Below are positions 32,158-39,930 of a stretch of 42,753 nucleotides of DNA, piece by piece. This DNA is from JBFEUI01 sp041547565 (lineage in GTDB: Bacteria > Pseudomonadota > Gammaproteobacteria > Thiohalomonadales > Thiohalomonadaceae), in assembly GCA_041547565.1 (NCBI GenBank), contig JBFEUI010000010.1, positions 1 to 42,753 of the forward strand. Direction: 5' to 3'. Each line of letters starts with the position of its first letter. Position 1 is the stretch's first letter. A program made the position numbers and the translations under genes. The notes under the pieces are model-generated. The model was given only the letters and a program-made list of their open reading frames with translations, did not search any database and had not been told where the DNA came from.

Positions 32158-32703
32158 TCAGTGTTCGTGAACCAGATCTTCCTCCAGGTTCTCCGCCTCT
32201 TCAAGCAAACGCTGCATGAACTGCAACTTGCGCACCGAAGCCTGAGCGCGTTCCAGCGCAGCCGTACCGGCATCTGCAAAATCGTTATACAGGCTCTCGA
32301 CAAGCGCCCGTTCCCGCGATTCGATGGCGTCACGCACCCTGTTCAGCGCTTCGAAAGGATCATCACTGCCGCGCACCCCACCCAGTTGTTCGCGCAGTTC
32401 CATCTGTTCCATCAGAAAAGCCGGATCCATGCTGGTGTCGGTATCGTCCAGCACCACGCCGTGGTACTCCAGCAGATAGCGGGCCCGGCTCAGTGGGCTT
32501 TTCAGGGTACGAAAGGCTTCGTTTATCAGCGCGGCCTGCTGTACTGAAAGGCGCCGTTCCTGTTCGGTGGCATTGGCAAAGCGGTCAGGGTGCACCGCCC
32601 GCTGCAGCTCACGATAGCTCAGCGCCAGAGATTCGCTATCGACCTCGAAACCCGGCGACAGGCCAAACAGCTCAAAGTAGTTCTGGGTCAGGTCCGTGCT
32701 CAT
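32158..32703 (-). CDS. hscB: Fe-S assembly J-domain co-chaperone HscB
   Basis: A 181-residue co-chaperone of HscA. The N-terminal J domain (about residues 5-75) contains YFELFGL and the invariant HPD in RAVHPDRFA. The C-terminal three-helix bundle binds IscU (SRARYLLEYHGV onward). The ATG at 32703 lies just after the iscA stop; a GTG three bases upstream is an alternative. Confidence 0.95.
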   Translation of the reverse strand: MSTDLTQNYFELFGLSPGFEVDSESLALSYRELQRAVHPDRFANATEQERRLSVQQAALINEAFRTLKSPLSRARYLLEYHGVVLDDTDTSMDPAFLMEQMELREQLGGVRGSDDPFEALNRVRDAIESRERALVESLYNDFADAGTAALERAQASVRKLQFMQRLLEEAENLEEDLVHEH

Positions 32704-32708
32704 CACGG

Positions 32709-33032
32709 TCAGACAGTAAAGCTCTCACCGCAACCGCAGGCATCCTTAACGTTGGGGTTGTTGAACTTGAAGCCCTCGTTCAGCCCCTCCTTGCCGTAGT
32801 CGACCTCGGTACCGTCAAGATAGACCAGGCTTTTCGGGTCGACAATAACCTGAACCCCATGACATTCAAAGACCTGGTCCTCAGCATCGAGTTCGTCGAC
32901 AAACTCAAGCTGGTAGGCCATACCGGAGCAGCCTGAGGTTTTCACGCCCAGGCGCAGGCCAATGCCCTTGCCGCGATTATCGAGAAACGACTTGACGCGC
33001 TCGGCGGCCGCCTCTGTCATCGTAATTGCCAT
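32709..33032 (-). CDS. iscA: Fe-S carrier protein IscA
   Basis: A 107-residue A-type carrier that delivers 4Fe-4S clusters to targets. The three ligands are Cys35 (TSGCSGMAY), Cys99 and Cys101 (ACGCGESFTV), at the canonical E. coli positions. The fold and length match. It lies 21 bp after iscU. Confidence 0.97.
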   Translation of the reverse strand: MAITMTEAAAERVKSFLDNRGKGIGLRLGVKTSGCSGMAYQLEFVDELDAEDQVFECHGVQVIVDPKSLVYLDGTEVDYGKEGLNEGFKFNNPNVKDACGCGESFTV

Positions 33033-33053
33033 AACAGTCTGCTCCGGTCCTGA

Positions 33054-33437
33054 TTACTTGTCGCTTTTGCTCTTGTAGTCGGTAATCGCCGCCTTGATGG
33101 CATCCTCGGCCAGCACCGAGCAGTGAATTTTCACCGGCGGCAGGGCGAGTTCCTCGGCAATATCGGCATTCTTGATCTCGGCCGCCTCATCCAGGGTTTT
33201 GCCCTTGACCCACTCGGTGACCAGTGAGCTTGAGGCGATGGCCGAACCGCAGCCGTAGGTCTTGAACACGGCATCCTCAATCACGCCTTCATCGCTGACC
33301 TTGATCTGCAGGCGCATGACGTCGCCACAGGCCGGGGCACCAACCATGCCGGTGCCTACGCCCTGATCGTCCTTGTCAAAGGAACCGACATTGCGCGGAT
33401 TTTCGTAGTGGTCCATTACCTTGTCACTGTAAGCCAT
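33054..33437 (-). CDS. iscU: Fe-S cluster scaffold IscU
   Basis: A 127-residue scaffold on which 2Fe-2S and 4Fe-4S clusters are built. Ligands Cys37 with Asp39 (PACGDV), Cys63 (YGCGSA) and Cys106 (KIHCSVL) are present. The HscA recognition motif LPPVK sits at residues 99-103. It is separated from iscS by 107 bp containing a hairpin and a -10-like hexamer. Confidence 0.98.
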   Translation of the reverse strand: MAYSDKVMDHYENPRNVGSFDKDDQGVGTGMVGAPACGDVMRLQIKVSDEGVIEDAVFKTYGCGSAIASSSLVTEWVKGKTLDEAAEIKNADIAEELALPPVKIHCSVLAEDAIKAAITDYKSKSDK

Positions 33438-33503
33438 GACTCGTTACCTCGTGTTACTCAGGTGTGGCAGCTGGGCCGCGATTCTAACCCGTATGCCAGG
33501 GAA

Positions 33504-33532
33504 ATTATACTTGCCGTCTAATGCGATTAGAC
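33504..33532 (-). promoter_or_regulatory. Palindrome plus -10-like hexamer in the iscS-iscU gap
   Basis: On the minus strand a perfect seven-base palindrome GTCTAAT/ATTAGAC with a three-base loop (33516-33532) is followed six bases later by TATAAT (33509-33504). The palindrome overlaps where a -35 would be. This could be an internal promoter with an operator, or an mRNA hairpin or processing site between iscS and iscU. The -35 match is poor. Confidence 0.35.
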
Positions 33533-33544
33533 ATCCAATACCGA

Positions 33545-34762
33545 TTAATGTGCCGTCCATTGCACGGTGGAGAGATCGATGCCCTCCTTGTACATATCCC
33601 ACAGCGGCGACAGGTCGCGCAGCTTGGAAATCTTCTGGTGGCACAGCTCAATGGCCCGATCCACCTCAGCCTCAGTGGTAAAGCGGCCGATGGTAAAGCG
33701 GATGGAACTGTGCGCCAGCTCGTCGCTGCGGCCCAGGGCACGCAGCACATAGGAGGGCTCCAGGCTGGCGGAGGTACAGGCTGAACCGGACGAGACGGCC
33801 AGTTCGCCCAGTGCCATCATCAGCGACTCGCCCTCGACGAAGTTGAAACTGATATTGAGGTTGTGCGGCACCCGCTGTTCGATATCGCCGTTGACATAGA
33901 CCTCTTCGATATCCTCCAGCCCGTTGAGCAGGCGATCACGCAGCGCCCGAATGCGCTCGTTCTCGGTCGCCATCTCCTCCCTGGCAATGCGAAAGGCATC
34001 ACCCATGCCGACTATCTGATGGGTCGCCAGCGTGCCCGAACGCATACCACGCTCGTGGCCACCGCCGTGCATCTGCGCCTCCAGGCGTACACGCGGTTTG
34101 CGTTGCACGTAGAGCGCGCCGATACCCTTGGGTCCGTAGACCTTGTGCGCCGAGAGCGACATCAGGTCGACCTTCATGTCGCGTACGTCGATCAGCACCT
34201 TACCGGCGCTCTGCGCGGCATCCACATGGAACAGGATCTTTTTCGAGCGGCACAACTCGCCGATGGCCTTGATGTCCTGGATAACCCCGATCTCGTTGTT
34301 TACGTGCATGATAGAGACCAGTATGGTGTCATCGCGCATCGCCGCTTCGAGTTTGCCCAGGTCGATCAGGCCGTTCTCTTGCGGATCGAGGTAGGTGACC
34401 TCAAAGCCCTCACGCTCCAGCTGGCGGCAGGTGTCGAGCACCGCCTTGTGTTCGGTCTTGGCGGTAATAATGTGCTTGCCCTTCTTGCTGTAGAAGTGCG
34501 CCACGCCCTTGATCGCCAGGTTGTCCGACTCGGTCGCACCGGAGGTCCAGACGATCTCTTTCGGATCGGCACCGATCAGATCGGCAACATCCTTGCGGGC
34601 CTGCTCCACGGCAGTCTCCGCATCCCAGCCGTACTTGTGCGAACGGGAGGAAGGGTTGCCAAACATCCCGTCACCCAGCGTCAGGTAGTGACACATCTTT
34701 TCCGCCACACGCGGGTCGACCGGTGTGGTGGCAGAATAATCGAGATAGATCGGATTACTCAT
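33545..34762 (-). CDS. iscS: Cysteine desulfurase IscS
   Basis: A 405-residue PLP enzyme that supplies sulfur from cysteine to IscU and to tRNA-thiolation partners. PLP Lys207 lies in SLSAHKVYGPKG and the catalytic persulfide Cys329 in the long mobile loop SSGSACTSASLEPSYVL, as in E. coli IscS. The length is normal. A second, different desulfurase is encoded just upstream (34800-35945). Confidence 0.98.
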   Translation of the reverse strand: MSNPIYLDYSATTPVDPRVAEKMCHYLTLGDGMFGNPSSRSHKYGWDAETAVEQARKDVADLIGADPKEIVWTSGATESDNLAIKGVAHFYSKKGKHIITAKTEHKAVLDTCRQLEREGFEVTYLDPQENGLIDLGKLEAAMRDDTILVSIMHVNNEIGVIQDIKAIGELCRSKKILFHVDAAQSAGKVLIDVRDMKVDLMSLSAHKVYGPKGIGALYVQRKPRVRLEAQMHGGGHERGMRSGTLATHQIVGMGDAFRIAREEMATENERIRALRDRLLNGLEDIEEVYVNGDIEQRVPHNLNISFNFVEGESLMMALGELAVSSGSACTSASLEPSYVLRALGRSDELAHSSIRFTIGRFTTEAEVDRAIELCHQKISKLRDLSPLWDMYKEGIDLSTVQWTAH

Positions 34763-34799
34763 ATGCTCTTCTCAGCTCCTGGACCGTACAGTCCTCAAT

Positions 34800-35945
34800 T
34801 CATGCCCAGCTCATGGCAGCCAGGCCTTTCAATGCTTCAACCTGGCTGCGCAACACGGCAACCAGATTGCCTATATCCTGTTCACTGTTGTCCTTGCCCA
34901 GTCCGACGCGTATTACACAGCGTGCCGTCTCGGCCTTCACGCCCATCGCCTTGAGCACATGACTCGGTTCATCATGACTGCTGCCGCAGGCCGAACCGCT
35001 GGACACGGCGATACCCTGTTGGTCCAGCGCGGTGATCAGTGTTTCGCTCTCGATACCGGGGACCGCAAAAAACACGGTGTTCGGCAGCCGCTCGGCCTGC
35101 TGGCCAAACAGCACGGCATCGGGCACTGCCAGCGCTAACTGCTGCTCCAACTGCTGGCGCAGCAACATCATGTGGCGCGCTCGTTCATCCAACTCGCTGA
35201 GCGCGAGTTCCGCAGCCATGCCGAAACCGGCAATCGCCGCGAGATTTTCCGTCCCGCCCCGGCGGCCCCGTTCCTGACCGCCACCGTGGAGCAAGGGTTC
35301 CAGTTCGATCGCCTTGTCGACGATCAGTGCACCCACGCCCTTGGGGCCGTAGAGCTTGTGCGCCGATATACTCATCAAATGGGCACCGCTGGAGGCGAAA
35401 TCAAGCGCAATTTTACCGGCCGCCTGCACCGCATCCGTATGCAATACCACCTTGTTTTCCCTGGCAATTTCAGCCACGGACGCAATATCCTGCAGCACAC
35501 CCGTCTCGTTGTTGGCCCACATCACCGAAAACAGGTCCGCCTCGGCGGCGAATGACTTTAGTGCCGCGAGATCGAGCGTGCCTTGATCAAGGACAGGTAT
35601 CGCCCGCTTTTTCCAACCGTACCCCGCCAGGGCACTCGCCACTTCCACGACCGAAGCATGCTCGATCGCGCTGATGGCAATGGTGCCGCCAGTGCGCGGG
35701 ATCGCAAAACCCTTGAGCGCGGCATTGTTGGCTTCCGTGCCGCCACTGGTAAAAATGACCTGAGTGGGATGCGCGCCGACAAGGGCCGCCACCTGTTCAC
35801 GGGACCTGTCCAGGATCGCCCGTGCCTCCCTGCCGAGGGAATAGATGCTGGAAGGATTGCCAAATGTGCCCTTCAGACAGGGCAGCATCGCCTCCAGCAC
35901 ACGCTCATCGACAGGCGTGGTGGCATTGTGGTCCAGGTAGACCAC
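34800..35945 (-). CDS. Second cysteine desulfurase (IscS/NifS-like, group I)
   Basis: A 381-residue class V aminotransferase-fold enzyme, paralogous to the adjacent iscS. PLP Lys197 lies in SISAHKLYGPKG and the catalytic Cys320 in SSGSACGSSHDEPSHVL, a group I (IscS/NifS) loop of full length with a different sequence from IscS. It starts at a GTG with GGAG upstream, 15 bp after iscR, and ends 37 bp before iscS. It is thus fully embedded in the isc operon. Both catalytic residues are intact. It may serve a different acceptor. In some relatives a NifS-like gene occupies this place. Confidence 0.93.
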   Translation of the reverse strand: MVYLDHNATTPVDERVLEAMLPCLKGTFGNPSSIYSLGREARAILDRSREQVAALVGAHPTQVIFTSGGTEANNAALKGFAIPRTGGTIAISAIEHASVVEVASALAGYGWKKRAIPVLDQGTLDLAALKSFAAEADLFSVMWANNETGVLQDIASVAEIARENKVVLHTDAVQAAGKIALDFASSGAHLMSISAHKLYGPKGVGALIVDKAIELEPLLHGGGQERGRRGGTENLAAIAGFGMAAELALSELDERARHMMLLRQQLEQQLALAVPDAVLFGQQAERLPNTVFFAVPGIESETLITALDQQGIAVSSGSACGSSHDEPSHVLKAMGVKAETARCVIRVGLGKDNSEQDIGNLVAVLRSQVEALKGLAAMSWA

Positions 35946-35960
35946 CCTACTGCTCCATAC

Positions 35961-36431
35961 CTAGAAGTTGACGCTTTTCTCTGCCATGGGCTCCATGGTC
36001 TGGTCCTGGCGAGCGGCGACGTCCTGAATGTTCTTACGCTCCACAAGTGTACCGAGGTCGATACTCTTGAGGAAGGAATAGATCTGGTCGCTCAAGTCGC
36101 ACCACAGATCATGTGTCAGGCAGGGCACATTGTCCTGGCAGTTGCCCTTGCCCTCACAGCGCCGCGCATCGATCTTCTCGTCCACGGCGGTAATGACATC
36201 CGCAACGCAGATTTCTGAAGCGTTGCGGCTCAGGCGGTAACCGCCGCCGGGGCCCCGTGCGCTATCCACCAGCCCGTTCTTGCGCAGACGCGAGAACAGC
36301 TGTTCCAGATAGGAGAGTGAGATACCCTGGCGCTTGGAGATGTCGGCCAGCGTAATCGGACCGTCATGATAGTGGAGCGCCAGATCGAGCATTGCGGTGA
36401 CCGCGTAACGGCCTTTAGTCGTCAGCCTCAT
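35961..36431 (-). CDS. iscR: Fe-S cluster regulator IscR
   Basis: A 156-residue Rrf2-family regulator that represses isc when it carries a 2Fe-2S cluster. The N-terminal winged helix MRLTTKGRYAVTAMLDLA and the wing GPGGGYRLSR are typical. The cluster ligands are in RRCEGKGNCQDNVPC (C-x5-C-x5-C). The ATG at 36431 is the conserved start; the frame is open a little further upstream. A probable IscR site overlaps its promoter (36494-36518), giving autorepression. Confidence 0.97.
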   Translation of the reverse strand: MRLTTKGRYAVTAMLDLALHYHDGPITLADISKRQGISLSYLEQLFSRLRKNGLVDSARGPGGGYRLSRNASEICVADVITAVDEKIDARRCEGKGNCQDNVPCLTHDLWCDLSDQIYSFLKSIDLGTLVERKNIQDVAARQDQTMEPMAEKSVNF

Positions 36432-36485
36432 TGCCTTCCCTCTAATAACCCAGTAAAGTAACGTGGTAATTGCTAGTTGAAGCAA

Positions 36486-36518
36486 ACAGTATCAATACCA
36501 AGCATTTTAGTCAAGTAT
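36486..36518 (-). promoter_or_regulatory. iscR promoter with candidate type 1 IscR site
   Basis: On the minus strand, -35 TTGACT (36514-36509) and -10 TACTGT (36491-36486) are 17 bp apart. The 25-bp stretch 36518-36494 begins ATACTTGAC and ends GCTTGGTATT; its halves ATAC and GTAT are symmetric. It resembles the E. coli iscR type 1 site as I remember it. The -35 overlaps the cysE stop codon. Confidence 0.55.
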
Positions 36519-37341
36519 TTTCTTTACGCTGAAATTTCACCGGCGTCTCGTGCATCGAACTGGCCGGGCACTCCTCGCACTCCACCTTATCCTCGATACC
36601 CGCATTGATCTCGCATGAACCGAGTTCCGGGATCTTGTCCTCGGCGATTTCGGCGCCCATCTCCTTGAGTACCCCGCACATCTTCTCCATCTTGCTGTCC
36701 ATGGCATGGATATGGTCGAGCATGCAATTGACGGCATGGGCCACCGGGTCCGGCATCTCGTCGGCAGTACCGTAGGCATCAAAACCGATCTTCTCGGCAA
36801 TGGCCTGGCGCTTGTGCTCCCGGCTCGCCTTGTCGCGCACCAGGCGCCCGGGTATGCCCACGGCGGTCATTTCGGCCGGCACATCCTTGACCACCACCGC
36901 ATTGGAGCCGATGCGTGCCCAGTCCCCGATATTGATCGGGCCCAGCACCTTGGCCCCGGCCCCGACCACCACGTTGTCACCCAGTGTCGGGTGGCGCTTG
37001 CCCTTGTTCCAGCTGGTACCACCCAGTGTGACACCGTGATAGAGGGTGCAGTCATCACCGATCACCGCCGTCTCGCCGATGACCACCCCCATGCCGTGGT
37101 CGATAAAGAAACGACGGCCAATCTGTGCACCCGGATGGATCTCGATGCCAGTCACCCAGCGGCTGATGATCGACAGCAGCTTTGCCAGCCACTTCATGCG
37201 GTGTGTCCACAGCCAGTGGTTGACCCGGTGCGCCAGCACCGCATGGAAGCCGGGATAGGTGGTAATGATCTCAAACACGTGACGTGCCGCCGGATCACGC
37301 TCAAAGATGCACTGAATATCTTCTTTAATTCGTTGGAACAC
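36511..37341 (-). CDS. cysE: Serine O-acetyltransferase
   Basis: A 276-residue hexapeptide-repeat acyltransferase that makes O-acetylserine from serine and acetyl-CoA, the precursor of cysteine. The left-handed beta-helix shows IHPGAQIG, FIDHGMGVVIGETAVIGDD, HGVTLGGTSWNKGKRHPT and IGSNAVVV. It starts at a GTG with no clear ribosome-binding site. The C-terminal part after the helix (residues 180-276) is long and holds Cys206, 222, 243, 255 and 258; CEECP near the end looks like a metal or redox site. Placement before iscR links cysteine supply to cluster assembly. Confidence 0.95.
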   Translation of the reverse strand: MFQRIKEDIQCIFERDPAARHVFEIITTYPGFHAVLAHRVNHWLWTHRMKWLAKLLSIISRWVTGIEIHPGAQIGRRFFIDHGMGVVIGETAVIGDDCTLYHGVTLGGTSWNKGKRHPTLGDNVVVGAGAKVLGPINIGDWARIGSNAVVVKDVPAEMTAVGIPGRLVRDKASREHKRQAIAEKIGFDAYGTADEMPDPVAHAVNCMLDHIHAMDSKMEKMCGVLKEMGAEIAEDKIPELGSCEINAGIEDKVECEECPASSMHETPVKFQRKENT

Positions 37342-37383
37342 GGTGTGTTGCCACTTTCAAATAGTTGATAGGGGGACTCGGTC

Positions 37384-38145
37384 TTATTCTGTCACAGAAT
37401 CAGGGGCCTGGTCATCTTTGATACAGCGTTTATTGATCGCGGTCAGTATTCCGCGGAGGATGTTGATCTCGTTGTTGTTCAGCGTGGTGCGGTTGTAGAG
37501 CCGGCGCAGGCGCCGCATCAGCTGCCGTGGATTGTCGGGATCAAGGAACTCGATATCGATCAGCGTTTGCTCCAGGTGCCGGTAAAAGCGCTCGACCTCC
37601 TCGGCCGTGGCGGGCTGATCGGCTGGTGCCTTCTTCGATACCTCGCTGTGGGGGCGCTGGCCTGCAGCCATCATAATCTCATAGCAGATCACCTGTACCG
37701 CGGCGGCAATATTCAATGAGCTGTAGTCGGGATTGCTCGGAATATGCACCAGGTAGTTGCAGTACTCCAGCTCCGCATTGGTCAGGCCGGAGTGTTCACG
37801 CCCGAACAGGACGGCGGCCTCCCCCTCCGCGGCCCCCTTCACAGCCATCGCCGCACACTCCCGGGCATCGACCTGCGGCCAGCGAATGGTGCGCAGGCGG
37901 GCACTGGCCCCATAGACGGCGGAACAGCCCTGCAGCGCCTCCTCCAACGTATCGCAGACCACCGCTCCGGCAAGCAGGTCGTCTGCCCCGGAGGCCCGTG
38001 AAGTGGCCTCGGCGTGCGGAAACGATTTCGGTCGCACCAGGTAGAGCCGATCCAGGCACATGTTCTTCATGGCACGGGCGACGGCGCCAATATTACCGGG
38101 ATGGCTGGTCTCGATGAGGACAATGCGGATGGGCAGGGCGTTCAT
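37384..38145 (-). CDS. trmJ: tRNA (Cm/Um32) 2'-O-methyltransferase
   Basis: A 253-residue SPOUT-family methyltransferase that modifies ribose 32 in tRNA. The N-terminal IVLIETSHPGNIGAVARAMKNM, the SAM-binding LFGREHSGLTNAEL and the knotted IPSNPDYSSLNIAAAVQVICYE are diagnostic. It has an ATG start and lies 42 bp upstream of cysE. The divergent suhB across a repeat-rich gap matches the usual suhB-trmJ-isc neighbourhood. Confidence 0.97.
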   Translation of the reverse strand: MNALPIRIVLIETSHPGNIGAVARAMKNMCLDRLYLVRPKSFPHAEATSRASGADDLLAGAVVCDTLEEALQGCSAVYGASARLRTIRWPQVDARECAAMAVKGAAEGEAAVLFGREHSGLTNAELEYCNYLVHIPSNPDYSSLNIAAAVQVICYEIMMAAGQRPHSEVSKKAPADQPATAEEVERFYRHLEQTLIDIEFLDPDNPRQLMRRLRRLYNRTTLNNNEINILRGILTAINKRCIKDDQAPDSVTE

Positions 38146-38161
38146 GGGTGCGCATTCTATA

Positions 38162-38198
38162 GGGTGAAGGGTGAAGGGTGAAGGGTGAGTGGGTGAGT
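38162..38198. repeat. Tandem heptamer repeat GGGTGAA
   Basis: Three perfect copies of GGGTGAA (38162-38182) run into two copies of the variant GGGTGAGT (38183-38198). It lies directly upstream of the trmJ start, in the divergent trmJ-suhB gap. The copy number is likely variable by replication slippage. Confidence 0.85.
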
Positions 38199-38226
38199 GG
38201 GGGGAGTGGCCACCACCGTATCTTCC

Positions 38227-38266
38227 TATTCACCTATTCACCTATTCACCTATTCGTCTCTTCACC
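38227..38266. repeat. Tandem octamer repeat TATTCACC
   Basis: Three perfect copies of TATTCACC (38227-38250) are followed by two variants (TATTCGTC and TCTTCACC). Its TTCACC core is the complement of the GGTGAA core of the repeat 30 bp to the left, so the two arrays could pair as one large hairpin. Confidence 0.85.
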
Positions 38267-38293
38267 TCTATTCCTATCCCCTCTCCGCATTGT

Positions 38294-38299
38294 TACAAT
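38294..38299 (+). promoter_or_regulatory. Candidate -10 element of suhB
   Basis: TACAAT followed by GCACGCC lies 47 bases before the suhB ATG. A weak -35 (TTCCTA, 17 bp upstream) falls just after the octamer array. Confidence 0.4.
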
Positions 38300-38346
38300 G
38301 CACGCCGTTTAACGACCGTTCTTTCTACAGCCCGGAGACCACCCCC

Positions 38347-39144
38347 ATGCATCCCATGCTCAATATCGCCGTGCGTGCCGCCCGTGATGCCGGCAAGATT
38401 ATCGCCCGTTCCGCAGACCGTGTGGATGCACTGACCATTACCACAAAGACGAAAAACGACTTTGTCAGCGAGGTGGACCGCGCCGCCGAGCAGGTGATTA
38501 TCGACACCATTCGCAAGGCCTACCCCGATCACGCCATCCTCGCCGAGGAGACCGGCCGTCAGGAGGGCAACGAGTACCAGTGGATCATCGACCCGCTGGA
38601 CGGTACCACCAACTTCCTGCACGGTTTTCCCCAGTTTGCCGTCTCCATTGCCCTGGTCCACAAGGGCAAGCTGGACCAGGCGGTGGTCTACGATCCGATC
38701 AGTCAGGACCTCTATACCGCCAGCCGTGGCGGCGGCGCCCAATTGAACGGTCGCCGCATTCGCGTCACCCAACGCAAGGGGCTGGAGGGTGCACTGCTCG
38801 GCACCGGTTTTCCGTTCAAGCGCCAGGACCTGCTGGACCCGTACATGGCGACCTTCAAGGCCCTGTTCCCGGATACCGCTGGCATCCGCCGTGCCGGCTC
38901 CGCAGCGCTGGACCTCGCCTACGTGGCGGCCGGCCGGCTGGACGGTTTCTGGGAATTTGCCCTCAATCCATGGGATGTGGCGGCGGGGGCACTGCTGGTG
39001 CAGGAGGCGGGCGGCCTGATCGGTGATTTTTCCGGCGGGCACGACTACCTTGAAACCGGCAATGTGGTGGCCGGCAACCCGAAAATGTTCAAGGCGATCC
39101 TGCAGACCATCCGTCCGCACCTGCCCGAGGGCGAACAAAAGTAA
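38347..39144 (+). CDS. suhB: Inositol-1-monophosphatase family protein SuhB
   Basis: A 265-residue Mg-dependent phosphatase that also acts in rRNA transcription antitermination in E. coli. The metal site motifs are EETG, DPLDGTTNFLHGFP and WDVAAGALLVQEAGG. I chose the ATG at 38347, which matches the conserved N terminus MHPMLNIAVRAARDAG and has GGAG upstream; the frame is open into the octamer repeats but that part is not conserved-looking. Confidence 0.96.
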   Translation: MHPMLNIAVRAARDAGKIIARSADRVDALTITTKTKNDFVSEVDRAAEQVIIDTIRKAYPDHAILAEETGRQEGNEYQWIIDPLDGTTNFLHGFPQFAVSIALVHKGKLDQAVVYDPISQDLYTASRGGGAQLNGRRIRVTQRKGLEGALLGTGFPFKRQDLLDPYMATFKALFPDTAGIRRAGSAALDLAYVAAGRLDGFWEFALNPWDVAAGALLVQEAGGLIGDFSGGHDYLETGNVVAGNPKMFKAILQTIRPHLPEGEQK

Positions 39145-39200
39145 AGTTTTGCCGCTGCCTGCCGATACCAAGATGGTAAGCCATCAACGGACAGCAAACA

Positions 39201-39404
39201 GTGTCACAAGCTTCAGTCACAATCAACGGGATCAGCGCCCTGGAAATGACCATGCGCGATGTGCTCGATGGCATGGAAGATCTCGCCCTGGCATATGCCT
39301 TCGAGTCAGATACTGCTGAGTTTGAGATACTCTCCATCGAACCGCCTGAAAAGGCGGCCACAGACAGGGCAACCGAACACCTCGATCAGCTCGGCGCAGC
39401 CTGA
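39201..39404 (+). CDS. Small hypothetical protein
   Basis: A possible 67-residue acidic protein starting at a GTG with a weak GGAC upstream, 56 bp after suhB. It begins VSQASVTINGISALEM and has a helical, Glu/Asp/Ala-rich body. Codon choice resembles neighbouring genes. I do not recognise a family. It could equally be a chance open frame. Confidence 0.4.
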   Translation: MSQASVTINGISALEMTMRDVLDGMEDLALAYAFESDTAEFEILSIEPPEKAATDRATEHLDQLGAA

Positions 39405-39432
39405 CTGCTATCCAAATCAGGTGAAAATCCGC

Positions 39433-39777
39433 CTACTGCGATCGATATACCCCATCGGTCCTGGCCGCCATGATAAAGTCATTGCGGTGCAGCCCCTTTA
39501 TCTTGTGAGACCACCACGTGACCGTCACCCTGCCCCACTCGGTCAGAATCGCCGGATGGTGCCCTTCTTCTTCGGCCAGCGCGCCCACCCTGTTGGTAAA
39601 ATCGAGTGCGCTGAGAAAATCAGGGAAACTGAATTCGCGTTCCAGCCGCATGATATTGTCCCGTACCACCGGCGCCCAGTCGGGAATCGCCTTGCTCAGC
39701 ACGGCCAGTTCTTCATCGGATAGCCGGGGTGCATCGGCCCGGCATGCCTCACAACGCTCTGTATGCAATGCGCTCAT
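39433..39777 (-). CDS. phhB: Pterin-4a-carbinolamine dehydratase
   Basis: A 114-residue dehydratase that recycles the pterin cofactor of phenylalanine hydroxylase. The motifs EEEGHHPAIL and WWSHKIKGLHRNDFIMA hold the catalytic histidines. GGAGG lies a few bases before the ATG. The N-terminal tail contains CEAC. No phenylalanine hydroxylase gene is in the window; in many bacteria this protein stands alone. Confidence 0.93.
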   Translation of the reverse strand: MSALHTERCEACRADAPRLSDEELAVLSKAIPDWAPVVRDNIMRLEREFSFPDFLSALDFTNRVGALAEEEGHHPAILTEWGRVTVTWWSHKIKGLHRNDFIMAARTDGVYRSQ

Positions 39778-39930
39778 CACCCACCTCCATCCAGCTGATG
39801 TAACACAACAATGGGTGCGGAATCCTGCCGTTTCAAACAGCCCGCCTCCCCAGATACGGCCCAACCACATGAAATTGCTGCTATTTCGGCTATAAAGTAG
39901 AAACAGGGGGAATAACAGCGAGAGTGGATC

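Noticed and set aside
32001..32333. Minus-strand open frame across the hscB-hscA gap
   Set aside because: It overlaps the end of hscB out of frame and crosses the palindromic insertion. It has no start signals.
38162..38266. Possible CRISPR array
   Set aside because: The units are 7-8 bp with no spacers and no cas genes, so they are simple tandem repeats.
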